This document shows, piece by piece, positions 1 through 11,827 of a stretch of DNA of 64,000 nucleotides. The notes under the pieces are model-generated. The model was given only the letters and a program-made list of their open reading frames with translations. It was not told where the DNA came from and ran no database searches. The DNA comes from Cryptomeria japonica (Eukaryota; Streptophyta; Pinopsida; Cupressales; Cupressaceae), in NCBI RefSeq assembly GCF_030272615.1, contig NC_081415.1, forward strand, positions 416,234,757 to 416,298,756, given 5' to 3'. The position numbers and the translations under genes are program-made. Every line of letters begins with the position of its first letter. Within the stretch, counting starts at the first letter, position 1.

Positions 1-908
1 TTGATGTTGCCCTGAGTGACTTGCACCATTGATTATAGAAATCAGGATGCTATGAGAAACGTAGGGCGTGGACTGACTCTATAGACAAATGGGAATTTCT
101 TGCACACAACCATGCGAGTGTTAAGAAACACTAATACAAAGTTGTGGGTTCGTGCAAGGAAAGCCTCAAACACACTGATACCTCTTGTACACGAGAAGGT
201 AAGTGTTGATAAACACTAGTACCAGGTCACCGATTTATACAAGAAGGATCCAAAACATGCCATACTATGAAATATGCCTCAGTATGCACCTATCATAACG
301 TACCTGGATATGGAAGAACCCAGGCAGTCATAAATAGTGGCAGTCATAGGGCAAAAGATGCAAGCCTATATGAAAAGATCTAACAAAATCTAACAAGTCT
401 CTTCCTTGCAACCACATGATACCTCTTGCCAAGAGTAGAACTAGGATGGACTTGGGATTGTTTCTCAAGACTTCTTGAAGCTTACACACAGAGGCATAAA
501 ATCTCAGTTTCAATGGGACATTCCTTGTTCATGACTCAGGCGAAGACTTCATCATCATATGCGTGTTTTATTGGGAGGCGAAAAAGAAGGAATGTTGCGC
601 ATGGGTGGGCTGGATGGTAGATGATTTGTAGTATCAACATGATAAATAGTGGATCCAGTTATTTACCTTGGCATTTGCACAAAGGTTTTCACCAAGGTAC
701 TTGTCCATAGCGCCACCAAGTGGTTTTCACTAATGGACGAATTTTTTTTATTTTTTATTTTTTTCTGATTTTTTAATTTTTGTGTCATAAGGTGCCTGTT
801 TGCCAGGTTTTTACCAAAGTGACAATTTTTTCAGGATCTTTTTCTCATTTTTAAAAAAAAAAATTTCTTGATTTTTTTTTTTTTTGACAATTTAAGACTT
901 TCTGAGGA
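1..908 (-). other. G1 3' non-coding region downstream of integrase
   Basis: This 908-bp stretch follows the integrase stop on the minus strand. I see no conserved protein in any frame. Positions 740-885 are T-rich on the plus strand (A-rich on the minus strand). It may hold the polypurine tract and the start of the 3' LTR, but no match to the 5' LTR of G1 was recognised, so the boundary is left open. Confidence 0.4.
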
Positions 909-2010
909 CTAAGCATAAAATCTTTTGAGGTGCATGATATTCATTGGATCATCCAAAGGATTGTCTTCAGGAGTAGCCAACTGATAAGCTCCTGATCCAT
1001 ATTTCACTATGATTGCATATGGTCCAAGCCAATTAGGCTCGAACTTGCCTTTCTTTTCTCTTTCTTGTAGATTTTTCAGATTTTCCATGAGGACAAGATC
1101 ACCAACTTGGAATTCTCAGGTTCTGACTTTTTTATGATAACTCATGCGTAGATGGTTTTGATATACCCTAAGATGATTCAAGGCCTTGAGGTACCTTTCA
1201 TCTAACAATTCTAGCTCTTGTAAGTGGGCAATTTTGTATTCTTCCTCTGGTAGGATGTTTTGCAGCGATACCCTTAAAGAGGGGATCTCGATCTCAAGGG
1301 GAAGGATGGCTTTGGAACCAAATACTAGGGAATAAGGAGTGGCACCTGTGGGGGTGCGGATGGAGGTGCGGTAGGCCCACAATGTAGGATGGATTTGGAG
1401 GTGCCAATCACGGCCTGCTTCATGGACTGTCTTTTTGAGGATTTTTATTAGGGTTTTATTAGAAGCCCCAACTTGGCCATTGCCTTGGGGGTGATATGGA
1501 GTGGAGAAGCAATGTTGGATGTTGAATTTTTGGCAGAGTTCTTTGACATCCTGGTTCTTAAATTGTTTACCATTATCTGTGATGATAACTTTTGGGATGC
1601 CATATCAACAGATTAGGTAGTTTAGGATGAATTTGGATATTTGCTTGTCGATGGTGAAAGTAAGAGGGATAACCTCTACCCACTTGGTGAAGTATTCGGT
1701 GGCGGTGATAATGAATTTATGTCCATTGGAAGATGAAGGGTGGATTTTCCCAATGAGATCGAGCCCCCGCTGTGAGAAGGGCCATGGTGTAATGAATGGC
1801 TGCAATTCTTGTGACAGTGCATGAATCTTGTTGTCATCCTGTTGGCAAGGGATGTATTTCTTCACATAATTGTATGCATCTTCTTCCATTTTAGGCCAAT
1901 AGTATCCTGTTCTCAAAAGTTTTTTAGCCAATGTGAGTCCACTTGAGTGTGCCCCACAGATACCCTCATGTACTTCGCATAATGCCCATGTTGCTTCTTG
2001 TTTATCTAAA
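909..2010 (-). pseudogene. G1 integrase (broken)
   Basis: Integrase that would insert element cDNA into the chromosome. One frame runs from about 2010 to a stop at 909-911. It starts with an HHCC-type zinc finger (VHEGICGAH, then KKYIPCQQ), continues through the RNase H-fold core (LDLIG; ITDNGKQF; PQGNGQVGASNK) and a C-terminal part ending MNIMHLKRFYA. Two in-frame TGA codons, at 1605-1607 and 1116-1118, sit where relatives usually carry Arg, fitting CGA-to-TGA change. The first zinc-finger Cys of the CxxC pair is Tyr. The catalytic Glu expected after NGQ(V/A) is Gly. Integrase activity is therefore very unlikely. No frameshift was needed within this span. Confidence 0.85.
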
Positions 2011-2746
2011 CACCTAGGAGGGAACCATCAAAATGCCTTCTGAACAGGGTGTCTGCAAGGATGGTGTAACGGGCACATCGGCGGATGAAGGTTTGTTGTT
2101 GGATTTTGGTGAGGTGTGAGGGAATGGTGTTGTCTTTGAGGAAAGCAAAGGTTTCTTGGTACTAAGGGGACTCGAGACCAATGAGAACACACACCATTTT
2201 AGACTCTGGTAGGTCGTATGCCAGTATAAACAATTGCTCGACCAAGAACTCGCACATCTGACTGTGTGCTAGCATTTGAAGGAGGGAGCCAATTGTGGCC
2301 ATTGCATCTGCAGCCCTGTTGTTTGTTCATGGGATTTGGTCAAACTTGATTGTCGTGAAATGTTGCTTAAGATCTTCAACCATGGTATGGTAGGGAAGGA
2401 GTTTATCATCTTTTTTCTGGTATTCATCATTGACTTGTTTTATGATGAGTTGGGAATCACCATAGACTTGTAATTCCTTTATTTTCTAGTGGATAGCCAA
2501 GTGTAAACCTGTGATGAGGGCCTCATATTCTTCTATGTTATTGGTACATGCAAAGGCTATCTTGTATGATTTAGGGATGCCATCTCCTTGAGGTGTGACC
2601 AATAATATTTCTGCACCCGATCCATTTTGAGTGTAGGAGCCATCAAAATACAATTTCCATGTGGAGGATGTGGTAACAGTCATAATGAACTCATCTGGTA
2701 ATTCTGTGAGAAGAGGATGGTCGCTTGGAAGTGGAGCTTCAGCCAA
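2011..2746 (-). pseudogene. G1 second (plant-type) RNase H and linker to integrase
   Basis: The segment beginning WKLYFDGSYTQNGSGAEI is an archaeal/plant-type RNase H. The first acidic residue lies in YFDGS, the second in NIEEYEAL, and a further one in VYGDSQLIIKQV after an in-frame TAG at 2486-2488. In Tat gypsy elements this domain lies between the ordinary RNase H and integrase, as here. A frame change near 2700-2746 joins it to the upstream RNase H, and another stop lies further on in the linker. This domain is the main reason for assigning G1 to the Tat lineage. Confidence 0.8.
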
Positions 2747-3571
2747 CTGATCTGCAATGACTTGTCCCTTGATTGCCTTTCTGTCACATATTCAATGTCA
2801 AACTTGCTTAAGAGCATGACCCATTTGGTGGTTTTGCCAGTGAGAGCAGCTTTGGACAAGAGATATTTAAGTGGATCAATTTTAGCAATTAATTTTGTCT
2901 TATTATTTAGCATATAGTGTCGTAGTTTTTGTGTGCTAAACACTAATGTCAAACGTGCTCTTTCAATGCGGGTGTAATTGAGTTCATATCCTACCAATGT
3001 TCGACTGATGTAGTAAATGGCGTGTTCCTTCCCTTGATCATCTGTTTGTGCCAATAATGCCCCCAATGCCACTGTAGTAGCACATATATACAAAATAAGG
3101 GGTTTTCCAGGAGCAGGAGGCATCAATACGGGAGGTGATGCTAGATATTCTTTTAATTTCTCAAAGGCCTTTTGACATAGGCAATCCCATTTAAATTTTG
3201 TGTCTTTACACAACAGGTGTGTAAATGGATGGGACTTGTCTGCTAGCTATGAAATGAAACGCCTGAAAGACTGGAGTTTTCCCTGGAGACTGCGCAGTTG
3301 TCTGAGAGTTTTTGGCGAAGGCATTTCCATAAAAACTTTTACCTTTGTAGGATCAACCTCGACGCCTCTATGAGAAACAATGAATCCCAGTAGTTTTCCC
3401 GATGTGATGCCAAACACACAATTTTTGGGATTTAGGTGCAGCTTGTATTTTTCCAATCTTTCGAAGATCTGTTTTAGAATGGGGATGTGTTCCTGTCTTG
3501 TTTGGATTTTCCTAGCAGATTATCCATGTAGTCCTCCATAATTTTGTGCAAGAGGTCATGAAAAATTGTTG
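2680..3571 (-). pseudogene. G1 reverse transcriptase C-terminal half and RNase H
   Basis: The region encodes the end of RT and the connected RNase H of a gypsy element. The strand just before 3456 carries the RT catalytic box in the form EDYMDNLLGKS. Relatives have YxDD, so the second catalytic Asp is Asn here, consistent with G-to-A. The thumb part (LNPKNCVFGITSGKLLGFIV) is followed by FEKLKEYLASPPVL and the RNase H-like block with ALGALLAQ and RHYMLNNKTKL. An in-frame TAG at 3247-3249 separates the two parts without a frame change. The copy is not functional for reverse transcription. Confidence 0.82.
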
Positions 3572-4993
3572 TCATTGTCTGCTGATATGTAGCTCCAGCA
3601 TTTTAAGGCCAAAAGGCATGACCCGGTAACAGAAGGTACCCCATGGTGTTGTGAATGCAATTTTATACTGATCCTCATCTACTATCCTAATTTGGTTGTA
3701 TCCAGAAAACCCATCCATTAGCGATAAAATTTCATGTCCTGCTGTAAGGTCCACAATCATGTCTATATTGGGGAGTGGGAAATCATCTTTAGGACAAGCT
3801 AAATTTAGATCTCGAAAATTTGTGTAGATGTGGATGCCCCCAGCAGGATTGCCGACAGGTACAATGTTGGAGACCCATTCAGCATAATCTATTGGTTTGA
3901 TAAATTCTGCGTCTAACAACTTTTGGAGTTCCACCTTGACCAGGAGTGCAATATGTGGGTGCATTTTGCACAATTTTTGTTTTACAGGTTTTGCATCTAG
4001 GCGGACGGCGAGATTGTGAACCACCAAGGCAGGGTCCAACCTTGGCATATCGGAATAGGACCATGCAAAATTGATTTTTACCTCTGTAAGGAAGTTGATG
4101 AAGTCTTGTTTCTCAATTTCTGTGAGGGATTTGGAAATGAGCACATTTTTTGGAATGACCTCGGTGCCCATGTTGATGTTGTCTGTTTCTTCTATCAACA
4201 AATTTGATTTGTCCTGTGGAAGGTAACCAATGGTAGGGAGATCAAATCCCTCATCATCAAGTGCCTTTTCCAGGTTTTCACTTTCAGATACGCCCTTTAT
4301 TTTTATTTCTTGTTCATCCAAAGGCGCCTCAAGGAGGTTTTCACCTAGGGAATCATAACTTTTTCTTTTATTATGTTTTTTGTGGCTAAGGGAATTGACT
4401 TGACTACCAAAGTATCCATTTTCATCTAGTTGAATACCCTCGATTCTGCTACAATCTTCCATATTTTTCTTTGTTAGGAGAGCAATGAGAGCATTATCAT
4501 CGGCGTAGATATCTAAAGTGGGTTTGTCTCATTGGCCCCAGTCAATGAGTTCAAGATGGACAAGATGTAGCTCATGTGAAGTGGGAGGGGTTACGAGGGT
4601 GATGGTATTGATGTAAGCATCCAAGAAGATATCTTTCTCATATTCATAAGGCATTTCATGGAATTCCTCTTCATCAGCGCTTTCGATATCCGAAGAAGGA
4701 CTAGAAGGGGCACCAGTGATAGTAATCTTAGGCACTGGGGTGTACCCCAAGCCTCTGTTGTATCTATAGGAGATAGGATTTATGGGTGTTTTTCTTCCTT
4801 TCTCCTCTGGTCCCATGTCGTGTCCTTTGTAACCCATTTTTTCAACTATGGCAAATGCTTTTGGGTACATTTCTTTGGATATTCTTGTTGGATCTTCATC
4901 TTCTTCCTGGTACAGCCATGAAGAGATATCTGCTTCGAGGCTCTCGTTATCAAGTGGGCCCCATTGCTGGAAAGTGGTGTTTTGGCATTGCAT
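3572..4993 (-). pseudogene. G1 reverse transcriptase N-terminal half with upstream linker
   Basis: The 296-codon block at 3572-4462 contains the gypsy RT fingers and palm. VELQKLLDAEFIKPIDYAEW is followed by FRDLNLACPKDDFPLPNID and the first catalytic Asp region LMDGFSGYNQI, then MPFGLK. After MPFGLK the frame shifts near 3600, so the palm is split from the catalytic YxDD-type box in the next feature. Upstream, 4529-4993 is in the same frame but is separated by a stop at 4529. It is an acidic linker (SDIESADEEEFHEM) typical of the spacer between protease and RT. A further frame change near 4950-4993 joins it to the protease. Confidence 0.83.
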
Positions 4994-5873
4994 GACTGGT
5001 TTTGGGTCCTTTTTTTATCTCTTTTGGTTTGCCAAATGACTTAGGAGAGAGAGGGAGGTTGCCTATTAATAAGACGTCCTCCAATTTGTATTCTCCACAG
5101 CCATTCTCCAAGATCTTGATTTGATTATCTGGTTGGGATGATGTGGAGGCAACATTTGATGTGTCAGATGGAGGCATTGGCGAGGGTCTATTTAGTGGGC
5201 AATGATACAGATGCTTCCCCTCTAATAGTTTGCAATATTGAAAAGGTTGGGGATCACCTTTGACAGTGATCTCTCTTTCGTTATAGGGGAATTTGATGTA
5301 TTGGTGATAGGTGGAGGGTACAGCCTACAAGGAATGAATCAATGGCCTCCCGAGAAGAATGTTGTAGGGGAGGTCAAGATCTAGTACTTGGCAAAGGGTT
5401 TCAATTGTAATGGGGCCCACTTGAAGAGGCAAGGTGACCACACCCTTTGAAATTCTTTCTGCATCATCATATGCCTTTATTGTGATCCTTCCTGTTGTGT
5501 CTATCAGATCCTCAGAAAGTCCCAATTGTTTTATTAATTTGTATGTACACAGATTAAGCCCAGATCCACCGTCTATTAGGATACATTTGACCTTGTGCTT
5601 GTGGATAAGAGCTTCGATGTGAAAAGGTTTGTTATGGTCTTCATCTACGGGAGCATCTTTGGAGTTAAATACAATGTGCTGCTGGGCAGCAAGGTTTCCA
5701 ATGAGGGCTTGGAATTGGGTGGCATTGATGTTATCTGGAACGCGTGACTGGAGAAGGGCTTGTTCCACAATTTCTTTATGGACCAGGGAGGTCTTGAGAA
5801 GTTCCAAAATGGGGATCTGCGTGGGTGTCTTCCCAAGTTGATCAAGGATGTCATATCGGCGGGTGGAAGACAT
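4950..5873 (-). pseudogene. G1 retropepsin-like aspartic protease
   Basis: This part would process the Gag-Pol polyprotein. The active-site strand reads ILIDGGSGLNLC, the DGGSG form of the retropepsin D-T/S-G motif common in Tat elements. The C-terminal flap/hydrophobic strand reads LPYNILLGRPLIHSL. Upstream is a coiled, gag-like spacer (PILELLKTSLVHKEIVEQAL). A stop at 5325-5327 follows, but the same frame is open again to 4950 and encodes a low-complexity linker (SNVASTSSQPDNQ). The active-site Asp is retained. The protease frame is the same as that of 6036-6758 upstream. Confidence 0.8.
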
Positions 5874-6035
5874 TGGTGGGGGGTTTGGTGGGGGAGGAAC
5901 TCCTTGGATGGTGACTCTTCCTTGGCGTGTAGCTGCATTGCAGTCATTCTAGAAATGGGAGGTGGAAGGTGTGGTGCCTTGAATGACTATCCGAGTAGGA
6001 TTTGGTCTACTTTGGGAAGAAGGAGGATTAACTCC

Positions 6036-6758
6036 TTAGATGGTTATGACATTGACATTATTGTCTGCAAGTTCAATGCGACCTACCAAAAAATCAAAAT
6101 CGGTTACGTGATTAGCATAGTCATAACCCATTGCACTAGATGATGAGCCTTTTCCTTTATCATGCTTCGGGAAGGGTTCCTGGTACATTTTGAGTTTGTC
6201 ATTGTTACTACCAAGTTTTGTATTTGTTATCTCAATCTCACCTCTATCAATGAGATCTTGTATGTAGATCTTTAGTTTCATACACTTTCGTGTATCATGT
6301 CCCTTGATACGATGGTATTCACAATACTCATTTTCTTTATACCATCTTGGTTTAGGTTGATTGGGGTCAAATGGGCGAGTGATTGGAAAAACCACTATAC
6401 CTGCTTGGACAAGTTTTTGAAACACCACTTCAATAGGCTTAGCCAGAGGAGTGAAATCTCTTGGAGTCCTGTTATTCAATCAGGGTGGTCGTCCCTGGAT
6501 TGAGACATTGTTGTGAGGTTTTTGGGATTCATTTTGGTTATTGAATTGATGATTGTTGGTGGTGGATTTTGGGGGAGCGGCCACGGTTTGGACCCGCTTT
6601 GCATCAGTTATACCATCATTGACCACATTTTTGTTTTTGGACCATAATTTTGGCTTGTCGTAATAATAAGAGGAAGAACTTTGTGTTGATTTCTGGTAAT
6701 GTTTCAAGGTTCCTTCCTCCAACAAGACACGTTCGAGGGCGAGGCCCTTATCTTTCAA
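6036..6758 (-). pseudogene. G1 Gag C-terminal part with Cys-His motif
   Basis: This frame encodes a Gln/Asn/Ser-rich spacer followed by YCEYHRIKGHDTRKCMKLK, the Cys-His block (C-x7-H-x4-C) found near the end of Gag in Tat gypsy elements. It is followed by an acidic/linker tail. One in-frame stop at 6480-6482 splits it. A frame change near 6750 separates it from the main Gag core. It is in frame with the protease further on, apart from two or more stops around 5970-6038. Confidence 0.75.
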
Positions 6759-8127
6759 TTTTTTGGAAGAATTTGATGCATTGGGATATTAAAGGTCTTG
6801 AAAGTTCAGGTACCAAGTTCTTTTGGAATAGCTCAATTTGATGTTGTTCTAGCATGTCCCACTGGAATTTCTTGATAAGATGTCGCCATCTTTTTAGGAA
6901 ATTGGTGAAGGTTTCTCTGAGCCTTTGTTTTGTATTACATAAGTCCATCATAGAAACATCATTACCCATGTTGTATGCATAGTGGGCCACAATTTTTTCT
7001 GCCAAGTCTGGAAAAGAGACAATGGAACTTGGTGGTAAAGATGAGAACCATGCCATGGCGTCTCCCGTGAGACTCTTGGGAAAGAGTCTGCGAAGATAAA
7101 GGTCACTATAGGAGACTTCCTGGTATAAGATGAGGAATTCTCGAACATGATCATGGGGGTCTCCTTTGCCTTCATACTTGGTGAATTTAGGAATATCAAA
7201 TCCTGAGGGATATGGTGCAACTGATATAGATGGATCGTAAGGACAAGGGCAAAACTCTTTGAATGAGTAAGTTTTCCTTTTATTAGTCCTTTGTTTCATG
7301 TCCTTGATGATATTCTTTATGTCTTGAATTTCCTTGATGAGGTCTTGTTGTGGACTTTGATATTGATGAATTGTATTTGCCCCAAGAATTGGATGAACCA
7401 AAGAAGGTGCACCACCACCAATATATTGATATGATGAGGAGGTGGGAACGTGGGATGTGATGACCAATGTTGCTGGGGTTTAAGGGACAGTTGGTTGTGA
7501 TCCGCCAACTATTGTGATGGGATTGAATATGGCTCGGATAAAATTTGTGACATTGTTGGGAGGAAGAGAAGTTTGTGGAATAGAAATTTGTGGTTGAATA
7601 GAAGGAGGTGGTATAGAAGTTTGTTGGATAACGGATGAGATCGGATTTGATAGTGGTATGGATGGTAAGGAGGAAGAAGGTGGGATGGAGACCACAGTGG
7701 GAGGTACCGCGGGTGGCATTGATTGAGCCTGGATGATTGATGGGGCTGTAATTGATTGAGTTTGAATAGTAGGTGCAACACTTTGTGTGGGAGAGACGTC
7801 TCCTTGTGGTTGTTGGGTGAGAGCGGATCTATTAAATTCAGGTGGAAGTTGAGCTCCATGTTCAAGGAGGGTTTTCAGAAGTGCAATAGGATTGTGTTTA
7901 ATAAAAATTTTCATCATCTCTTGGTTATAAGAATCCACTAGGAAAGTTTGCACTTCCAGACAAAGTCCATCTTGGTTAACCATGTCAAGATTTTGACTTT
8001 GATCTTGATTGCTAGGTTTCCCACTTTGTGTATGATCTTGCGTGGGATCTTCGTAGAGGATACCAATGTCTGGCATGCCATATTGTTGTTCAGCCATCTT
8101 TTTCTCTTGGGATCGAGTTGCGACCAT
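6748..8127 (-). pseudogene. G1 Gag N-terminal and capsid core
   Basis: The frame opens at MVATRSQEKKM (8127) and runs to 6748 with a single in-frame TAA at 7480-7482. The first 215 codons are a Gln/Pro/Ser-rich region with a conserved helix (MMKIFIKHNPIALLKTLLEH). The second part holds the retrotransposon Gag capsid core: KYEGKGDPHDHVREF, then SLTGDAMAWFSSLPPSSIVS and ETFTNFLKRWRHL. The same core is recognisable in G2 at 19042-19293 and the same N-terminal helix at 24457-24807, which ties the two elements together. It would form the particle shell. Confidence 0.85.
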
Positions 8128-10017
8128 ACACGATATTTGTGATGAAAGGACTTAAGAAATTTGTGATGAAAGGACTTAGGAAATTTGAGGATGATTGATG
8201 GAGGAGGTATAGTAGTGATGGTTTAGAAGAAATTTGATGACTAGGTTGTCTTTGGTATGAACATGAAGGATCAATTCGAATGGCAAGTTGTATGAAGGGA
8301 TACGACCACCTTGATTTGGATGATAGTTGGTGTTTCAAAGGACAAACTTGAATGTTGACGTAGAGGATAAACTCTTAGCTTCTCTCTTGGGCTTATGAAA
8401 AATGGGACAAACAGAGTTTTGACACAATTTTGGACTTTGTGTGGGTAATGACTTGGACAATTGTTTGTGTCTTGACAAATGTTTTTGCAAAGTGTTTGGG
8501 GATAGTGATGTGTTTTTAGTCTACTCTTGGCAAGTATGTATCAAACAAAGCAAACACAGTGATCAAATACATATTATATCAAAGACACTCATGCTCATAT
8601 ACAACATTCTTAAGGCTGGCAAGGACAATAGTCATTGAATCCCAATTGGTTTCCCATCTACGCTTACCTAGAGCAAACACTTAGATGCTTGACCCCACTG
8701 GCTCCCCTCCATGGCACTCACTTCTTGGGGCAGCCAAGCATCAATTCCCATGAAAACTCCTCATGGCGAACTTTGTGTCTCTACTAAGGGTCGTAAGAAT
8801 ATGGGCCGCTTCAGAGGTCTGACCTCCTGCACCAATGACTAGAAGGTTTTTGGCCACTATGAACAAGGTATTTAGTAAGTCTTCCCGTTAGGAGCTACCC
8901 TTTGAAGTTGCGCAAGTGCAATTGGGGCGTATAGCCCAACGAAGCACCAAGAACTTAGTAGTCACGCAAGCGTGATTGAGATCTCTAGGATCCTACTAAG
9001 CACCCAATGTGAGAGTGAACTCTCATATAGCCCCAACCATTAACCCTTTCGTAGTCAACGACCTATTTATTATAGTGAGTTGGGAACCCCAGGTCCAGGT
9101 GTACTCACTTGGGTCATTCCCCTCTTACCTTCTCAAAGAGCAAGTTGGGAGGGCAATCCCGCTAGAGGTAAACACACAATCAAATAAGAAAAGGTTGGAG
9201 GGTTTGGATTTCTGATCGTCTAGTAAGACGAGAGCATACTTTCCTACCTTTACACTTTTCTTAAAGACACATAAGACAATGGTTCATTCCATTTTAATTA
9301 ATATCTAGGTGCCTAATTTAAATAAATGCACAATATTTGGTTGAATCAGCTAAGCAACCTGCAAAACCACTTGATTAGTAGTTTGAAGAATGGAGTCTTC
9401 AAAAAGCATCCTGCAAAACAACTTGATTAGTAGTTTGGAAAAATAGAGTCTTCAACAAGCGTCCTACAAAACAACTTGATTAGTAGTTTAAAAAAAATGG
9501 AGTCTTCAACAAGCATCCTACAAAACAATTTGATTAGTTTGGAAAAATAGAGTCTTCAACAAGCGTCCTGCAAAAAACAACAAAATGACAAAAATATTAA
9601 TTTTTTTAATTGGGAATGAATAAAAAACATGAATAAAAACTATTTTACTAATGACAAATGGGGTTTGACTGGGTTTTTTCCACTTTCCAAGGGATAGGCA
9701 AGCAAAAAATGGGGATTTTGGAGGAGAGATGAAGGAATGGGAAAATTTGTCAAAGAGGGGCAAAGAAGCAAAAGTTGGAGATGGATAATATGGGAAAAAT
9801 TTGGAGGTGATTGGATAAAAGGGGAAAAAGTTATGGCAAACCCTAAAAATAGAGAAATATGGGATTTAGGCTTCAAAAAGTGGATTTTTGGGATAAGGCC
9901 TCCAAGGAAGGAAATGTGGAAAATGGCAATGCGAAGAATCTGGTGAATTCTGGCAATGCAGAAATGTGGAGAAACCCTAGATTTAATAGAGCAGAAACCC
10001 TAAATTTAACAATGAAA

Positions 10018-10400
10018 AAAATTGTCAAAGGTCCGGATTTCTAATTGTCTAGATAGGCAAGAGCATAATCTCCTACTTTCACACTTTCCTGCGGTCAGAC
10101 AGATTATATTTAAACAAAGTAGATAACAGGAAATGAAAAAAAGAAATGCAGACTACAATTAGCACCTAAAAATTTCAGATAGATTAATAGAGCAGACAGT
10201 AGCACTAAATAGATAGAAAAATGTCAAAGGTCCGGATTTCTGATTGTCTAGATAGACAAGAGCATACTCTCCTATTTTCACACTTTCCTGCGGTCAGAGC
10301 ATACAGTCGCGCTAAACAGAATAGAAAAGTGAAAGGTCTAGATTTCTGATTGTCTATATAGACAAGAGCATACTCTCCTACTTTCACATAGATTATAATT
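10018..10400. repeat. Short tandem block in the G1 leader
   Basis: A segment containing GGATTTCTGATTGTCTAGA, AGACAAGAGCATACTCTCC and ACTTTCACACTTTCCTGCGG recurs at about 10030, 10230 and 10340. A more distant copy lies at about 9206-9265. The spacing is irregular (about 110-200 bp). It is a local duplication inside the G1 leader/LTR and has no coding potential. Confidence 0.6.
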
Positions 10401-11055
10401 AAACAGAGCAGATAATAGAGCAAATAACAGATCGGATAACAGGAATTCAAATTCTCACAAAAATGCTCGCACTAATTGCAGAGCTATCATGCTGAAACAG
10501 AAACAGAAACAGAAAAAGAACAAAAATGAAAATGAAACAGAAACAAAAAAGAAGTTGTTGCGCAAAAATATAGAGCCGCTATTCTGGAACCTGCAAAAAA
10601 GTTTGTTTGTTTTTTTCCTACAGTTGCGCTATTCTGGAACCTGCGTCTCACAACTCACAAAAACCTTAAAAAAAAAAATTATTTCTTAGGGACGTGGGTC
10701 CCACCGGGCCTGCCAAAATGAAGAGGGGAAAACAGATTTGAAGGTCAAATGATCAAAACATAATGAAATAAACATGCAGAATGCTAAAATATCATTAAAA
10801 GACCATTTCACCTTGCTATTTTACCTTCTCCTTTGGATTGAGCTTGATGAAGTGAAGGCGCCCCTTGATAATGCTCCATTTGATGTGCTCCTTTGATTGT
10901 TGGATGTGGATGGCTCTTCAATGTTGTGCACAAATGGAATGGATTTGAAAAATGATAAGGATGAGATGATCAAGTTGCCAAGATGATTTTCTGGGTGCAA
11001 AAGGGCAGCATAAACTTACTGGATTTCAAGATGTTTTGAATGAAGGGATGGAGCC

Positions 11056-11065
11056 CTATTTTATA
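11056..11065 (-). promoter_or_regulatory. Candidate TATA box of the G1 5' LTR
   Basis: The minus strand reads TATAAAATAG. It lies about 760 bp inside the LTR from its outer edge and upstream of gag, where an RNA polymerase II LTR promoter would be expected. This is inference from position and sequence only. Confidence 0.45.
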
Positions 11066-11827
11066 GGAAGAGGAGAGGAAAACGGATGGCTAGGATGAAT
11101 TTGAGATGAAGGGCTAAGATTTACTTGTGAGCTCACACAAAGTCCAAGAGAGGGTGTGGAGACCATGAAATATGCCTTAAAGGCATTTCGTATCTCCACA
11201 CTCCACAAGATGCATTGGAGGAATTAAAAATTCTCTAAAAAAGGATATCATGGGGATTGGAGGAATAAAAAGGAATTAAAAATTCCTTGGGAGAGGGGAT
11301 TCCTAGAGGAATGTGTGATTTCAAAAATCTTACATTCACCTAGGAAAAGAGCATTTAAAGCTAGTGGCTAGATGAAAAGGATAAAGAGTTGACTTTGTGA
11401 CTAATCATGATGATTAACCATTAACAACTCATTAGGAGGGTGATTAGAGGAAATGTTAGGTGAGATTAATATTTGTAGGAGAATTTGACTAGGAGAGAGA
11501 ATGAGTGGAGGGAATAAAAAATTAGAAAAATAATGTTAAGTGAGTTTAGGGAGTTTCTAGAAGAATGAATTAAGAAGATGATTTGTAGGAATCATGCAGG
11601 TTAACTAATTAATTGAAATTAATTAGCTAAGAGGAAGATTTGTGAGGATTTGATTTTTTTAGAAGAATAAAGAAAGGGATTGATTTATAAATAAATCAAT
11701 CATATGCTATAGTGACAATATTAATTATATTTAATTAATATTGAGAGGAATTTGAATTAACATGATTAATTAATTAATTATGCGAGGAATTAAAAATAAT
11801 TAAAATAATTATTTTTAAGTGTCTACA

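Larger units (their letters stand above)
1..11827 (-). mobile_element. Ty3/gypsy retrotransposon G1, Tat lineage, degenerate
   Basis: Reading the minus strand from right to left gives 5' LTR/leader, gag, aspartic protease, reverse transcriptase, RNase H, a second plant-type RNase H and integrase. The extra RNase H between RNase H and integrase is the hallmark of the Tat (Ogre/Retand) branch. The 5' LTR edge is taken at 11827, where the minus strand begins TGTAGACAC, the same start as in G2 at 35764. This edge abuts a truncated LTR of element N1, so G1 appears to have inserted into N1. The 3' LTR was not found and probably lies left of the window. The RT catalytic box, the integrase glutamate and one integrase zinc-finger cysteine are lost, so the copy cannot be autonomous. 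Confidence 0.88.
8128..11827 (-). repeat. G1 5' leader and 5' LTR
   Basis: Non-coding 3.7 kb upstream of gag on the minus strand. The outer edge (TGTAGACAC on the minus strand at 11827) matches that of G2. A TATA-type sequence, TATAAAATAG on the minus strand at 11056-11065, is a plausible LTR promoter. A block at 8696-8730 (ACTGGCTCCCCTCCATGGCA in part) is also present in G2 at 32770-32804, showing that the two leaders are related. The LTR/leader boundary and primer-binding site were not pinned down. The small ORFs in this stretch show no conserved protein. Confidence 0.6.
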
